A program made the position numbers and the translations under genes. Under the pieces are notes generated by a model. The model was not told the DNA's origin and made no database searches. It worked only from the letters and a program-made list of their open reading frames with translations. From CAWDMC01 sp963803295 (GTDB lineage Bacteria > Acidobacteriota > Terriglobia > UBA7540), in contig CAWDMC010000013.1 in the NCBI GenBank assembly GCA_963803295.1, positions 62,001 to 126,000 on the forward strand: a stretch of DNA of 64,000 nucleotides, read 5' to 3'. Below, one piece after another: positions 38,221-47,651 of this stretch. The stretch's first letter is position 1; the number at the start of each line of letters is the position of its first letter.

Positions 38221-40059
38221 ATGAACGGACCAAGTGGCCGACGGGATTTCATGAAGCAGGCACTGATCGCAACATCTCTTGCCCCCCTTGCCTCGCACTT
38301 AGAGCGCACCGATTTTGGTACAACCCAGCCCGGCGTAGCCGAAAACGGATCAGAAGCCAAGACCTTTCTGGAACCGTTCAACTACGAGGGGGTCCACCTG
38401 CTCGACGGAATGTTCAAGAGGCAGTACGACACAGCACGAGATTATTATTACAAGATACCCGACGACGACGTCCTTAAGGGTTTTCGGCACCGGGCGGGAC
38501 TACGGGCGCCGGGCCACGAGATGGGCGGCTGGTACAGTGGCAACCCTGCGATCACCACCTGGTGGAGTGCGGGCGATGTATTCAACACCTTCGGGCAGTG
38601 GCTGAGCGGTATGTCGCGCATGGCCAAGGCCACAGGCGACGAGGCGATTGGCGCGAAGGCCACCCACCTGATGATGGAATGGGGCAGAACGATCGAAACG
38701 GATGGGTATTTTTACTACTCAAGAAGGCCTTGGCTGCCACATTACATCTACGAAAAGACAGTGTGTGGTCTGGTCGACCTCTACGAGTTTGGCGGCCGCA
38801 AAGACGCCCTTCCTCTCCTCGAGAAGATCACGGACTGGGCCTCCGGCAACCTCGACCGAATCCGCCAACCGGATCAGGGCACCGAATGGTATACCCTGAG
38901 CGAAAACCTGTATCGGGCTTACCAGCTTACAGGAAATCCCAAGTACAAAACCTTCGGCGACGTGTGGAGATTCACTCCGTATTGGAAGTCCTTCGTGGGT
39001 GGCACGGAGTTGACGCCTTACCATCATCACGCCTACAGCCACGTCAACACGCTGAGTAGCGCCGCCATGACCTATGCCGTCACCGGCGACCCCGAGTATC
39101 TGAAGATCATCGTCAACGCTTATGACTGGCTGGAGCAGACTCAGTTCTACGCTACCGGCGGCTACGGGCCGGACGAAGAGCTATTGCCGCCCGATGGCTC
39201 GCTGGGAGAGTCTCTTGAAACAACCTTCAAGACGTTTGAGACACCCTGCGGCACCTGGGCGGGGTTCAAGTTGGCGCGGTACCTGATGAGATTTACTGGC
39301 AACGCGAAGTACGGCGACTGGATTGAAAAGCTTGTTTACAACGGAATCGGCGCGGCCCTTCCGATGGCTCCGGAGGGTCGGACGTTCTACTATTCGGACT
39401 ACCGGCTGGGCGGGGGCCGCAAGATCTATCACCTTGATGGGACCTGGCCTTGCTGCTCGGGAACCCTGCCCCAAGCGTTGGCGGATTACCACAACATCAT
39501 TTATTTCAAGGATCCGACCAGTCTCTACGTGAACTTGTTTGTACCGTCGCGGGTTACCTGGAACTGCGACGGCAAAGAGGTAAATCTTGAGCAGGAGACC
39601 ACGTACCCCGAATCGGACACGACCACCCTAACCATTCGTCCGACAGGCAAATGCACTTTCGGCCTGAAATTCCGCGTGCCGCGATGGTCGCGGGGAGCAC
39701 AGGTCAAAATTAACGGAGACAATCATAACGTCGACTGCCAGCCGGGAGCATGGGCGGCAATCAAGCGGAGTTGGATGCCCGGTGACCGGGTAAGCATCCA
39801 ATTTCCGATGCATATCACCTTCGCGCCGATCGACAAACAGCATCCTAACCGCGTGGCGGTCACTTACGGGCCAGTGGTCCTGGTACGTGATCAACAGCCA
39901 GTCCTGGTTCCAAAGGGGAATGATGTTTCCGGCTGGATTGTGCCCAAGGGCGATAGTCTGGAATTTAGTGCCGTCGAGCAGCCGCACGGTGCCTTCCTGC
40001 CGTTCTACCGGGTGGGAGTTGGAACGCCCTACAACATGTATTTTGATGTCAAGGTCTAA
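38221..40059 (+). CDS. GH127-family beta-L-arabinofuranosidase, Tat-exported
   Basis: A 612-residue glycosidase. The N-terminus GRRDFMKQALIATSLAPLAS carries a Tat signal with the RR motif. The alpha/alpha barrel includes FEPFNYEGVHLLDGMF-like opening residues and LRAPGHEMGGWYSG. The Zn/Cys active site of GH127 is visible: Glu and Cys in FETPCGTWAG and the Cys pair in WPCCSGTLPQ, one of which is the nucleophile in characterised members. A jelly-roll C-terminal domain follows. The start at 38221 has CAGGAGGG upstream. The enzyme would release L-arabinose from arabinan, extensin glycans or similar, consistent with the neighbouring rhamnosidase and mannosidase genes. Confidence 0.9.
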   Translation: MNGPSGRRDFMKQALIATSLAPLASHLERTDFGTTQPGVAENGSEAKTFLEPFNYEGVHLLDGMFKRQYDTARDYYYKIPDDDVLKGFRHRAGLRAPGHEMGGWYSGNPAITTWWSAGDVFNTFGQWLSGMSRMAKATGDEAIGAKATHLMMEWGRTIETDGYFYYSRRPWLPHYIYEKTVCGLVDLYEFGGRKDALPLLEKITDWASGNLDRIRQPDQGTEWYTLSENLYRAYQLTGNPKYKTFGDVWRFTPYWKSFVGGTELTPYHHHAYSHVNTLSSAAMTYAVTGDPEYLKIIVNAYDWLEQTQFYATGGYGPDEELLPPDGSLGESLETTFKTFETPCGTWAGFKLARYLMRFTGNAKYGDWIEKLVYNGIGAALPMAPEGRTFYYSDYRLGGGRKIYHLDGTWPCCSGTLPQALADYHNIIYFKDPTSLYVNLFVPSRVTWNCDGKEVNLEQETTYPESDTTTLTIRPTGKCTFGLKFRVPRWSRGAQVKINGDNHNVDCQPGAWAAIKRSWMPGDRVSIQFPMHITFAPIDKQHPNRVAVTYGPVVLVRDQQPVLVPKGNDVSGWIVPKGDSLEFSAVEQPHGAFLPFYRVGVGTPYNMYFDVKV

Positions 40060-40200
40060 AGCCAAGTCAAGGCGAAGGAGCATCCCGACTTCGGGGTCGT
40101 GGGGCTCTTTCAGGCTAGGCTAGCAAGCTGCGGAACAACTCGCCGTCACTGTCATACTGAAGAGCCACTGGCGAGAAGAATCGCGCTTCGCTTGGAACAT

Positions 40201-40228
40201 AAACAGCGCGAAATCATTCGCGCTGTTT
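40201..40228. other. Perfect 12-bp hairpin in intergenic region 40060-40384
   Basis: AAACAGCGCGAA and TTCGCGCTGTTT flank a four-base loop. It lies in the 325-base gap after the GH127 gene, with only three T in the stem itself and no downstream T-tract, so it could be a terminator in either direction. The rest of the gap holds no gene. Confidence 0.55.
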
Positions 40229-40384
40229 ACTCCGAGGTAACCTTGCTGCGCCCAGGACCGTTTCGCAGCGAACGGGCTGAGGATTGGGAAGGGTTCTTCC
40301 GCCGCTGCTAGCCTAGCGTAGCTTGCTCAGAGGCAGTTCCAAACTGGTTCTACTGGGAACAGGCGGTCTGCAGAGAGGAAACAG

Positions 40385-41704
40385 ATGGAAAGGCGCGATT
40401 TTGCGAAAGTCTTGATGGCGGCGCCAATGTTGCCGTCGATGGCTGAGCGGGACTACACGCGAAAATTGGACGGCTTGCCGCCACTGAAGATAACGGGTGG
40501 CAAGGTGATCGCGACCAGTCCCAGTCCCGTGCAGCGGTGGGTGTTCCTAAAGGTTCTGACCAGCGAGCCCGGGCTCTATGGCCTCGGGTCGGCGAATGAT
40601 ATCTATGAGACCCAGGCTGTGATCGCCGCGCTCGAGAAGCACCTGATCCCCTGGATGATCGGCAAGAATCCAGACCGGATCGAGGACCTTTGGGCCAGCG
40701 CCAACTACCGAACTTACCTGCGGTACGGCCCGGTCAATAACCAGGTCTTGGGGGCGTTCGACGAAGCGCTGTGGGACATCAAGGGTAAGCGTGCAGGCAT
40801 GCCGGTTTACGATTTGCTCGGCGGCAAAACACGGGACGCAGTCGCGTGCTACGACCACACCAGCGGCAAGACCAAAGAGGAGGCCCTGGAGGCTGTCCAA
40901 AAATCACTCGAGGCTGGATATCGGCACATACGTGTACAGTACGGCGAAGGCGGCTACGGCGGTGGCGGCTTCTACCAGCCAGGACAGATGAGCCGGCCGG
41001 AGGGCGGTTACAATGGCAAGGCGTTTGACGAGGAGCTCTACGTCGCGACCATCCCGCCGGTCTTCGAATTCTTGCGCTCACGCCTCGGGTTCGAGCCCAA
41101 GTTCATCCACGATGTGCATTCGCACTTAAGCGGCGTAAATGCGGTGGAACTGGCGCGGCGGCTGAACCCGTACCAAATGTTCTTCGTGGAAGACATCTTG
41201 GCCCCGGAGCAGATCCAGTGGTACCGGAATATCCGACAAGTGTCCTCGACGCCACAGGCGGTGGGGGAATTATTCACCCATCCGTTGGAGTACCTGCCGC
41301 TGGTCACTGAGCGTCTTATTGATTTCGTGCGCTGCCGGGTGTCATCGATCGGTGGGATCACTCCGGCCAAAAAGATAGCAACACTTTGCGAGATGTTCGG
41401 CGTGCGGACTGCGTTTCAGGAAGGGGGCGATAACGATCCCGTTGGTCAGTTGGCGGCCTACCATCTTGATCTCTCGACTATGGCGTTTGGGATTCAGGAG
41501 GAGAATCACTTTCTGCCAGTCGTCTATGAAATGATGCCGGGCTGTCCGGAGACCCGAAAAGGCTATCTTTACGGCGGCGGGAAGCCAGGGTTGGGAATCG
41601 AAATCAATGAGGAGATAGCTGCGAGGTATCCACTCAAGGATGTCCCTCAAGGGGGTGCGTATGGAACCGACCGCGCGGTGGATGGATCGGTAGTTCGCCC
41701 CTGA
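40385..41704 (+). CDS. Enolase-superfamily sugar-acid dehydratase, ManD-type
   Basis: A 439-residue enzyme of the mandelate racemase/enolase superfamily, closest in pattern to D-mannonate dehydratase (ManD) and relatives that dehydrate sugar acids. Metal ligands can be placed at Asp in FIHDVHSHL, Glu in FFVEDILAP and Glu in QAVGELFTHP. FGIQEENHFLP near the C-terminus is also typical. The capping domain with LGAFDEALWDIKGKRAGMPVYDLLGG is complete. GAGAGGAAAC precedes ATG at 40385. The N-terminus MERRDFAKVLMAAPML has an RR pair like a Tat signal but a weak hydrophobic stretch, so export is uncertain. Context suggests catabolism of sugars released by the hydrolases upstream. Exact substrate is not certain. 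Confidence 0.85.
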   Translation: MERRDFAKVLMAAPMLPSMAERDYTRKLDGLPPLKITGGKVIATSPSPVQRWVFLKVLTSEPGLYGLGSANDIYETQAVIAALEKHLIPWMIGKNPDRIEDLWASANYRTYLRYGPVNNQVLGAFDEALWDIKGKRAGMPVYDLLGGKTRDAVACYDHTSGKTKEEALEAVQKSLEAGYRHIRVQYGEGGYGGGGFYQPGQMSRPEGGYNGKAFDEELYVATIPPVFEFLRSRLGFEPKFIHDVHSHLSGVNAVELARRLNPYQMFFVEDILAPEQIQWYRNIRQVSSTPQAVGELFTHPLEYLPLVTERLIDFVRCRVSSIGGITPAKKIATLCEMFGVRTAFQEGGDNDPVGQLAAYHLDLSTMAFGIQEENHFLPVVYEMMPGCPETRKGYLYGGGKPGLGIEINEEIAARYPLKDVPQGGAYGTDRAVDGSVVRP

Positions 41705-42288
41705 GCGGTTTTTGTCGAATAGCAACCCGACACGCCTTTGGAAATCCGGGGACCACCCCCTGTATTCGCCCCTGTCTCAATGCTTGCATTTTTTACAAAA
41801 TTAGCTTTTCGGCATGGCGAAGAGTCTGGCTCTGTGTGTTTTCAATGGGATGCGAGAACTCTTATCGACTTCGGCTCTTTGAATAACAGTACCGACGAGT
41901 TTTTTCCCACACTGGTATACGAGTCTGAAGGGCACAGGTAAGACCTTCGGCTCCAAATCTCGGCCCTTATGCGATCATCTTTAAGCCGCCGGAACTGCGG
42001 CAGAGTCCGCGAAGCCCGGCTGCTGGTAAAGAGTGTGGACTTTAGCCTTTTGAGACTCTCAAATGATTGATTGACACGTAAGTCTGGCGTATGCTTTTCT
42101 GACAAATATCCAGAGGGACTGATGTATTAGGGAAGTCCCGATGGGGTGTCATTCTCGAAAAATGGAAATCGCAACAGACAAGCAAATTAGCAGCTTGTCT
42201 CTAAGGCGCGGGGCTTGTCAGGAAGCGATAGCTTCCTAAAGGGCAACGTGCGATCAAGTCGTTTTGGGCAGGAGAAAGGAACTCAGCC
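41705..42288. other. Intergenic region, AT-richer, with candidate promoter
   Basis: No convincing gene in these 584 bases. The part after 41780 is richer in A and T than its neighbours. Candidate promoter elements for the next gene lie at 42067-42095. Confidence 0.35.
42067..42095 (+). promoter_or_regulatory. Weak candidate sigma-70 promoter
   Basis: TTGATT and TATGCT are separated by 17 bases, about 195 bases before the start of the secreted protein gene at 42289. It is a possible match only. Confidence 0.25.
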
Positions 42289-45200
42289 ATGAGGCCTTTT
42301 GTTCGGCTATCGAGTATTGTGCTCTCTCTATTCGCCTGTTTCTGCTGTACTGGCAGCGGCTGGGCCGCGACTCCCGCTTCCTCCCTGGGTGCGCCGCGCA
42401 CATCAACGTCTTCCGGGGAAGCCTCCCCTGCATCATCGCCAGGCGTTTCTATTCCAGGCCCTCTACGCCCGTTCCTGCGCATCGCTGCCATCAGCCAGAA
42501 GGCCCTTCCGGAGGAAGTTCTGCCTCTTCTAGCCCGCAATGTGGTTGTTGATGGTTACCAAGGGCGGGGCCGGGGCCGCAAGCCGACCGTCTATATGGTT
42601 TTGTTGAGGCGTTACCTGGAACAGGCTAGGGAGCTGCGGGCGCTGGCAGGCTCAGACGGGGTTATCCGTGTTTCAAATTGCAGCGAGGCACAGCCTTTAC
42701 TTGTGGTCCTTGGCTATAGACTCCAGGAGGAATGTGGTCCTGGCGCCGCCGTGGAAACCGCCGATCCGGAAAACGCCTTTATTACCATCGACTCCGGGTT
42801 TCCCCTGGCCGACCTGGAAGAAACGCTTCGGGGAGGCAAGCCCCTTGCCTATGCCTTCCCCGCCTCCAGGGTTCCGGTGCTGTTCAAGGAGAGCGATTGG
42901 GAGGAGAGTGTCAAGGGCAAACAAGCCGATATCATCGACTCGCTCCTGCACGATCCCGACATGGCTAGGCTTTATTGGGCCCTGGCTGAGATGGATGCCC
43001 ATACCAGCACTTTCTTGAGGCAGTCTCCGGGACTGAAGGAACTCGTACCCTTCGCGGACGTGCTCGATTTCTACGGTAGTCAGATTCGCATCCGATCTGG
43101 GCGGGTAGCAGTACCCGGGGGACCTCCGGCCGAATCCACCTGGAAGAAACTGGTGGGAGTTGGCCCCGACTCGCCTGGAGAATTCGTAACCAAATTAGCC
43201 GCCAAAGACCAAGGCTGGCTGATAGCCTATTTTGATGCTCTGTCGCGGATTAGCGGAGCCCAGCTGTCCTACTTCACCGAACCCCGGCGCCTACAGCGGT
43301 TCTACGGGGCCTTGCGAGGAGAGCGAACGGCGCTTAGCCCAGCAGGCTCCGTCTTCCGGCCGGATCCAGGCCTCTTACTTCTGGTAACCAGACTCCAATT
43401 GGATCCAGACGGTCAACCGCACATTCCTGGCGGCTTGGAAACGTGGAAGGAGATCATTAACGACAAGAGCGATTCCAACGGCTCGAAGATTGCGCAGGGG
43501 TGGGCCAAACGTGCTCGCGCCTGGAACAACCCTGACCAGTTGGTGGAGGCGCTGTTTGCGATTTCTCGGGATCTGCTTGAGGCGCCCTTGCAGGTTTACC
43601 TGGAATTGAGTGAGATTGACCGCGAGCGTCGCGCCGGAGAACCCCTAAGCAGCGAGACGGTGAAGCAGCTGGCCGAGGATTTTCCCCGATTCGCAGACCA
43701 GTATCTAGTCTTTTCAGAGTTCGCCGGCTTGAACAACGCCTCGATTACAAGGTTTCTTAACGTCGCAGAGATCCTCGATCGTCTCCCGGACCGGCTGGCG
43801 CGAACCGATGCCATTGGGCTTTTCCAAGCCAATGTCTGTCTTTGGCAGATCTTAGCTCGCCAAGGGGAAATCCCTAGGGCTGATTGGAACGATTCCTGGA
43901 TGCGAGTCATCGGCCCTTTCTCCCGGGTGAACTCCCCGGCCCAGCTTTTCGACGTTGCCCGAACCTCGCTTGGAGAACTGCTGAAGGCTGCGGCGGGCAA
44001 GCCTGCCGTTTCCCAGGAAGAAATCATCACCCTGCTTGCAGGTCCCCAGCAGATGAGTGGGGAAGCGCGGCAGGTGCAACTGGGACTCGCCAACCAGATG
44101 CGCTCTATAATGGACGCGCAACGTCTGGTTTCGCTCGATACGCTTTTCGCACTGCGTGACGGATTGAATGAAGTCGCACGAGGCGATAAGACTGCCAAGG
44201 CCTTAATGCCGCTGGCGGGCGAGCTTCAGGAGTTCCAGATGCCGAAGCCGCTCTTCACGTCCAGTGAGAGAACTGAATGGACAGCGGGCCTTTATGGGGG
44301 ACCGCGGACCCCGGCGCAGCGGCAAACGGACTTAGTGAAGATGCTAAAGCCGCCCCTCAATCCTAAGGAATTGGCGGATGCTCAAGCCCAGCTCGTCCCT
44401 TTTCTAAGAAGCACCTTGGTGGGGCTCAATTACGCCTACTATGCGCCCCCTGGCGCACAAATGCTTTTCAATAACCCGCTCTTCGTCCGTTCCCACGATT
44501 TTTCGGGGCAAGCGACCCGGGGAAGAGAACAATCCTGGCAAACTCCGTCCCTTGTGGGTCGCGGCTGGCCGGCAGGCGGCGGCGCCCACCTGACTGGATC
44601 GCTGGCTGACCTCCCCTACGTCCTGGCGGGCGTGGAACAAAATTTCATCGTGCCGCAAAACGTGCAGTCCTTGATTTGGGAGGATCTGGTACCGTGCCTG
44701 CTGACGAGCGCGGTCCTGCCGCGGTGGTGGCGGGTGAGCCGGAATGAGCTTCGTGCGGTCACGTTGTACCAACGCTTCGGAGAGGAGCTTTTAGATGCCG
44801 CCGGAAAAAATCAAGAACTGCGCCCGAGGGTTATGGAGATACTTTCGACTCGGATGCTCCCTCAGAGATTTGGGCAACTGGAGGACTCACTCGACAGCGG
44901 GATCTCCGAGAATTGGCTCCGCGGGGTAACTCCGGCGGACACTTTCTACCTTGCAGCCGAGTTTCGCCGGAGGTTTCCGAAGGAGACGAATGGTTGGGGT
45001 AAAGCCGGGGAGGAATTGCAGCGGCTTGCTGAAGATTATCCCAACGAGGTTAGTGTGGAGCGGTTATCGGACGATTTCGGCGTGCCTCATCCTGCCCTGG
45101 CTCGAACGTATGCCCGCGAACTACTAAACGTCAGACCCTTCCCGACTTTTCTGGGATACTCCAGCCGCCTCTTGGCAGAGTCCTGGGAGTCCAACAACCT

Positions 45201-45426
45201 CTATTGGGCGCGCTTGGCAGACGAAGCTGGTTATCAACCAGCCGCGCTTCACCGCTTAGTTCCGGAACTGACACGCCGGATGGTCGAGAAGATTTTTGGC
45301 ACTCACCTGGAGGATTGGCCCGCATTGCTTCGCGCCTTACAGGAAACAGGTGAGGAGTTTCGTCAGAGGGAGATTGCTTCCTCGTCGAAGACGGCTTCGC
45401 TTCAAGGCACTAAAGGCAAACTCTGA
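42289..45426 (+). CDS. Large secreted protein of unknown function
   Basis: A 1045-residue protein I do not recognise. It has a signal peptide (MRPFVRLSSIVLSLFACFCCTGSGWA) with cysteines near its end, then a Pro/Ser/Thr-rich linker, then a long, mostly alpha-helical body with evenly spread Leu, Trp and Arg and no obvious enzyme motif. Segments such as LYWALAEMDAHTSTFLRQSPGLKELVPFADV and LKPPLNPKELADAQAQLVPFLRSTLVGLNYAYY suggest helical repeats. The frame is open throughout. It is followed after 79 bases by a VWFA-domain protein gene on the same strand, and the two are probably an operon; this pairing is the best clue to function, perhaps in cell-envelope or extracellular assembly. Confidence 0.8.
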   Translation: MRPFVRLSSIVLSLFACFCCTGSGWAATPASSLGAPRTSTSSGEASPASSPGVSIPGPLRPFLRIAAISQKALPEEVLPLLARNVVVDGYQGRGRGRKPTVYMVLLRRYLEQARELRALAGSDGVIRVSNCSEAQPLLVVLGYRLQEECGPGAAVETADPENAFITIDSGFPLADLEETLRGGKPLAYAFPASRVPVLFKESDWEESVKGKQADIIDSLLHDPDMARLYWALAEMDAHTSTFLRQSPGLKELVPFADVLDFYGSQIRIRSGRVAVPGGPPAESTWKKLVGVGPDSPGEFVTKLAAKDQGWLIAYFDALSRISGAQLSYFTEPRRLQRFYGALRGERTALSPAGSVFRPDPGLLLLVTRLQLDPDGQPHIPGGLETWKEIINDKSDSNGSKIAQGWAKRARAWNNPDQLVEALFAISRDLLEAPLQVYLELSEIDRERRAGEPLSSETVKQLAEDFPRFADQYLVFSEFAGLNNASITRFLNVAEILDRLPDRLARTDAIGLFQANVCLWQILARQGEIPRADWNDSWMRVIGPFSRVNSPAQLFDVARTSLGELLKAAAGKPAVSQEEIITLLAGPQQMSGEARQVQLGLANQMRSIMDAQRLVSLDTLFALRDGLNEVARGDKTAKALMPLAGELQEFQMPKPLFTSSERTEWTAGLYGGPRTPAQRQTDLVKMLKPPLNPKELADAQAQLVPFLRSTLVGLNYAYYAPPGAQMLFNNPLFVRSHDFSGQATRGREQSWQTPSLVGRGWPAGGGAHLTGSLADLPYVLAGVEQNFIVPQNVQSLIWEDLVPCLLTSAVLPRWWRVSRNELRAVTLYQRFGEELLDAAGKNQELRPRVMEILSTRMLPQRFGQLEDSLDSGISENWLRGVTPADTFYLAAEFRRRFPKETNGWGKAGEELQRLAEDYPNEVSVERLSDDFGVPHPALARTYARELLNVRPFPTFLGYSSRLLAESWESNNLYWARLADEAGYQPAALHRLVPELTRRMVEKIFGTHLEDWPALLRALQETGEEFRQREIASSSKTASLQGTKGKL

Positions 45427-45505
45427 CGTCGGGACTTGGAGTGAAAAGTCCGAACATGGCCCGGCCAGCTTCGCGAGAAGCGGTGGGTGGAGGAAAAGGC
45501 GACCT

Positions 45506-46573
45506 ATGGCAAAACGAGGTTTTTGGTTTGCTTTGCTTCTTCTAGGTCCGGTCTCCGCGGTCGTAGCAAGCGAGGCCGCGCAGGTGGAGAAACCTGAAAG
45601 CACGATTCACGTCACCGTCAACATGGTGCAGTTGAATGTGGCCGTAACGAACCCAAAGGGGAAGTACATCACCGGACTCCGTCCAGGGGACTTTGCGGTT
45701 TTCGAGGATGGGATCCGGCAAGAGATAGCCACCTTCGCCTTTGGAGAAGAGAACGAGCCCCAAAGCAACCCGGACGCTGCCGCGCAGCAGGAAGGCGACC
45801 CGAAAACCAAGCGCCCCGCCTCTGGCAGAGGGGCCGAATCGCCGTCTGATGGCTCGACAAGCCGGATTTCTCTGGTGGCAGGCGCCGATGTCTTTATTCT
45901 CTTCGACACCAGCAACTACATGTACCGGGGTTTTGTTTTCGCCCAGGACGCTATCGCTGAGTTCGTACGCTCGCTTGACCACCCCGACCAGGTGGCATTT
46001 TATTCATACAGTCGTAACTTCTTCCGGGCCTCTCCCCTTACCCCGGACCGGTCGCTGGTCTTGCGGGGAGTGAGATCAACGACCGTGGGAGATGAAGCGG
46101 CCCTTTACGATGCTCTGCTGTTGACTCTTGAAGATGCTGCGCGGCTTTCAGGGAGAAAAGTGGTGGTGGTGTTTTCCAACGGCCCCGATAATAGCAGCAT
46201 GGTGGCACCCGAAGACGTGCGCGAGTTGGCCCAGTCCGAAGGGGTTCCCATCTATATGATCAGCACCCAGGAAGCTAAGCTTGACCCGGTTTCAAGCGCC
46301 GTTTTCGAAAGGATAGGCGCGAGCACCGGAGGCAAGGCTTATTTCGCCAAGAACTGGACAGAACAAGAGAAGGCCTTCGCCTCAATCCGGGAGGACTTGG
46401 CACACCTCTACTCCCTCAGCTACTACCCCCAGCCAAACCCAAACCACGGCTGGCGCGCGATCACGGTCAAAGTGGGAGGCGCGCATCATCCTGAGAAGTA
46501 TCGCATTCGAACACGCAGCGGCTACCGCCCGAGACCTGTCCGTCCCGTCGGACCACTCACCTCTCTCCGGTGA
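45506..46573 (+). CDS. Secreted VWFA-domain protein
   Basis: A 355-residue protein of the VWFA-related type common in Acidobacteriota. A signal peptide (FWFALLLLGPVSAVVASEA) is followed by a beta domain with VTVNMVQLNVAVTNPKGKYITGL and DFAVFEDGIRQEI. A low-complexity linker separates it from a von Willebrand A domain with a MIDAS-like site (FILFDTSNYMYRG, then a Thr/Asp further on). The canonical DxSxS reads DTSNY, so the third position is altered. VVVVFSNGPDNSSM and YSLSYYPQPN end the domain as in relatives. ATG at 45506 has GGTGGAGGAAAAGG upstream. It probably binds protein partners in the periplasm or outside the cell. Confidence 0.87.
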   Translation: MAKRGFWFALLLLGPVSAVVASEAAQVEKPESTIHVTVNMVQLNVAVTNPKGKYITGLRPGDFAVFEDGIRQEIATFAFGEENEPQSNPDAAAQQEGDPKTKRPASGRGAESPSDGSTSRISLVAGADVFILFDTSNYMYRGFVFAQDAIAEFVRSLDHPDQVAFYSYSRNFFRASPLTPDRSLVLRGVRSTTVGDEAALYDALLLTLEDAARLSGRKVVVVFSNGPDNSSMVAPEDVRELAQSEGVPIYMISTQEAKLDPVSSAVFERIGASTGGKAYFAKNWTEQEKAFASIREDLAHLYSLSYYPQPNPNHGWRAITVKVGGAHHPEKYRIRTRSGYRPRPVRPVGPLTSLR

Positions 46574-46603
46574 GGGGAGTGTTTCAGCCGGAAAGGTACA
46601 TCC

Positions 46604-46978
46604 ATGATTAATGGAGCCCATGTCGTGCTCTACACGAAGGATGCCGAAGCGGATCGAGGGCTTTTTCGGGACGTGCTTGGCTTTCCCTCGGTCGATGCCG
46701 GGAATGGCTGGCTCATCTTCGCCCTGCCCCTTGCCGAACTGGGTGTCCATCCGACCGACGAAGCCGCGTCGCCAAGCGGCGATGTATTGGCAGGCCGCCA
46801 TCAACTCTACCTCTTGTGCGACGACGTTGAAACCACGGTCGCACAACTGAGGAGCAAGGGCGTGGGATTCACTCGACCTATCAACGATGCCGGTTGGGGT
46901 CTTCTGACCGCCCTGAAGCTCCCAGGCGGTAGCGAGCTTTATCTCTACCAGCCGAGACACGCCTCGCCCTTGAAGTAA
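46604..46978 (+). CDS. VOC/glyoxalase-family protein
   Basis: A 124-residue protein of the vicinal oxygen chelate superfamily. It has two beta-alpha-beta-beta-beta halves: VVLYTKDAEADRGLFRDVLGFP with GWLIFALP, and HQLYLLCDDVETTVAQLRSKGV with LKLPGGSELYLYQP. Members include glyoxalases, dioxygenases and antibiotic-resistance proteins; the actual role here is unknown. It starts 30 bases after the VWFA gene, so it may be transcribed with it, although a small CTCACC/GGTGAG hairpin lies in between. Confidence 0.85.
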   Translation: MINGAHVVLYTKDAEADRGLFRDVLGFPSVDAGNGWLIFALPLAELGVHPTDEAASPSGDVLAGRHQLYLLCDDVETTVAQLRSKGVGFTRPINDAGWGLLTALKLPGGSELYLYQPRHASPLK

Positions 46979-47171
46979 CGGAGGACCTCAGAAGGTGCGC
47001 CGAGCGGCGCTTGGATCGAGCGCTTAAGAGTTGTAGTCGATTTGCGCTGGATAGTCGCGAAAACGCTAAGGTTCTTAAATGTACGTTGATAAGATGGGGG
47101 AGGAGCTAGTATTCCTCGAATTCTCAACTTGTGGCACCGCCAGCGGGTTCATCGTGTTATGGTCATGACAT

Positions 47172-47651
47172 ATGAATCCTTATGCGTCGTTCCTAGGAGA
47201 TCGAGACCCGATTCGGGTCATTGGCGAGACCGCTGAAAGGCTTGAAAATCTTGCGCAGACGCTCGGCTCGGAGGGCGTGAAGCGATCGACGGCATCTGGC
47301 AAGTGGAGCGCCCGCGAGATCCTCTGTCATCTGGCGGATTGCGAGATAGCGTTTGGCTTCCGGCTACGACAGGCGCTCGCCGAAGACAACCATGTGATCC
47401 AGCCATTTGACCAGGAGAAGTGGGCGACAACCTATTCGCACTACGAGGCTCCGGCGGCGCTAGCAGTGTTTTCTGCCCTTCGCGGCTGGAACATCAAGCT
47501 GATCGCGTCCGCTTCCCCGGGATCGCTCTCCAAGCCCGTCACCCATCCCGAGCGCGGCCCGATGACCTTCAAGGTGTTGGTCGAGACGATGGCGGGCCAC
47601 GATCTGAATCATCTGCGGCAACTCGAAACGATCGCGGCGACGGTTCGTTGA
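47172..47651 (+). CDS. DinB-family protein
   Basis: A 159-residue protein of the DinB/YfiT-like putative metalloenzyme superfamily, a four-helix bundle with a triad of histidines that binds metal. The candidate His are in REILCHLADCE and in AGHDLNHLRQLE. WSAREILCHLADCEIAF is the strongest family signature. Members act as thiol-dependent transferases or are of unknown function; this one cannot be assigned further. It stands between two unrelated genes. Confidence 0.87.
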   Translation: MNPYASFLGDRDPIRVIGETAERLENLAQTLGSEGVKRSTASGKWSAREILCHLADCEIAFGFRLRQALAEDNHVIQPFDQEKWATTYSHYEAPAALAVFSALRGWNIKLIASASPGSLSKPVTHPERGPMTFKVLVETMAGHDLNHLRQLETIAATVR

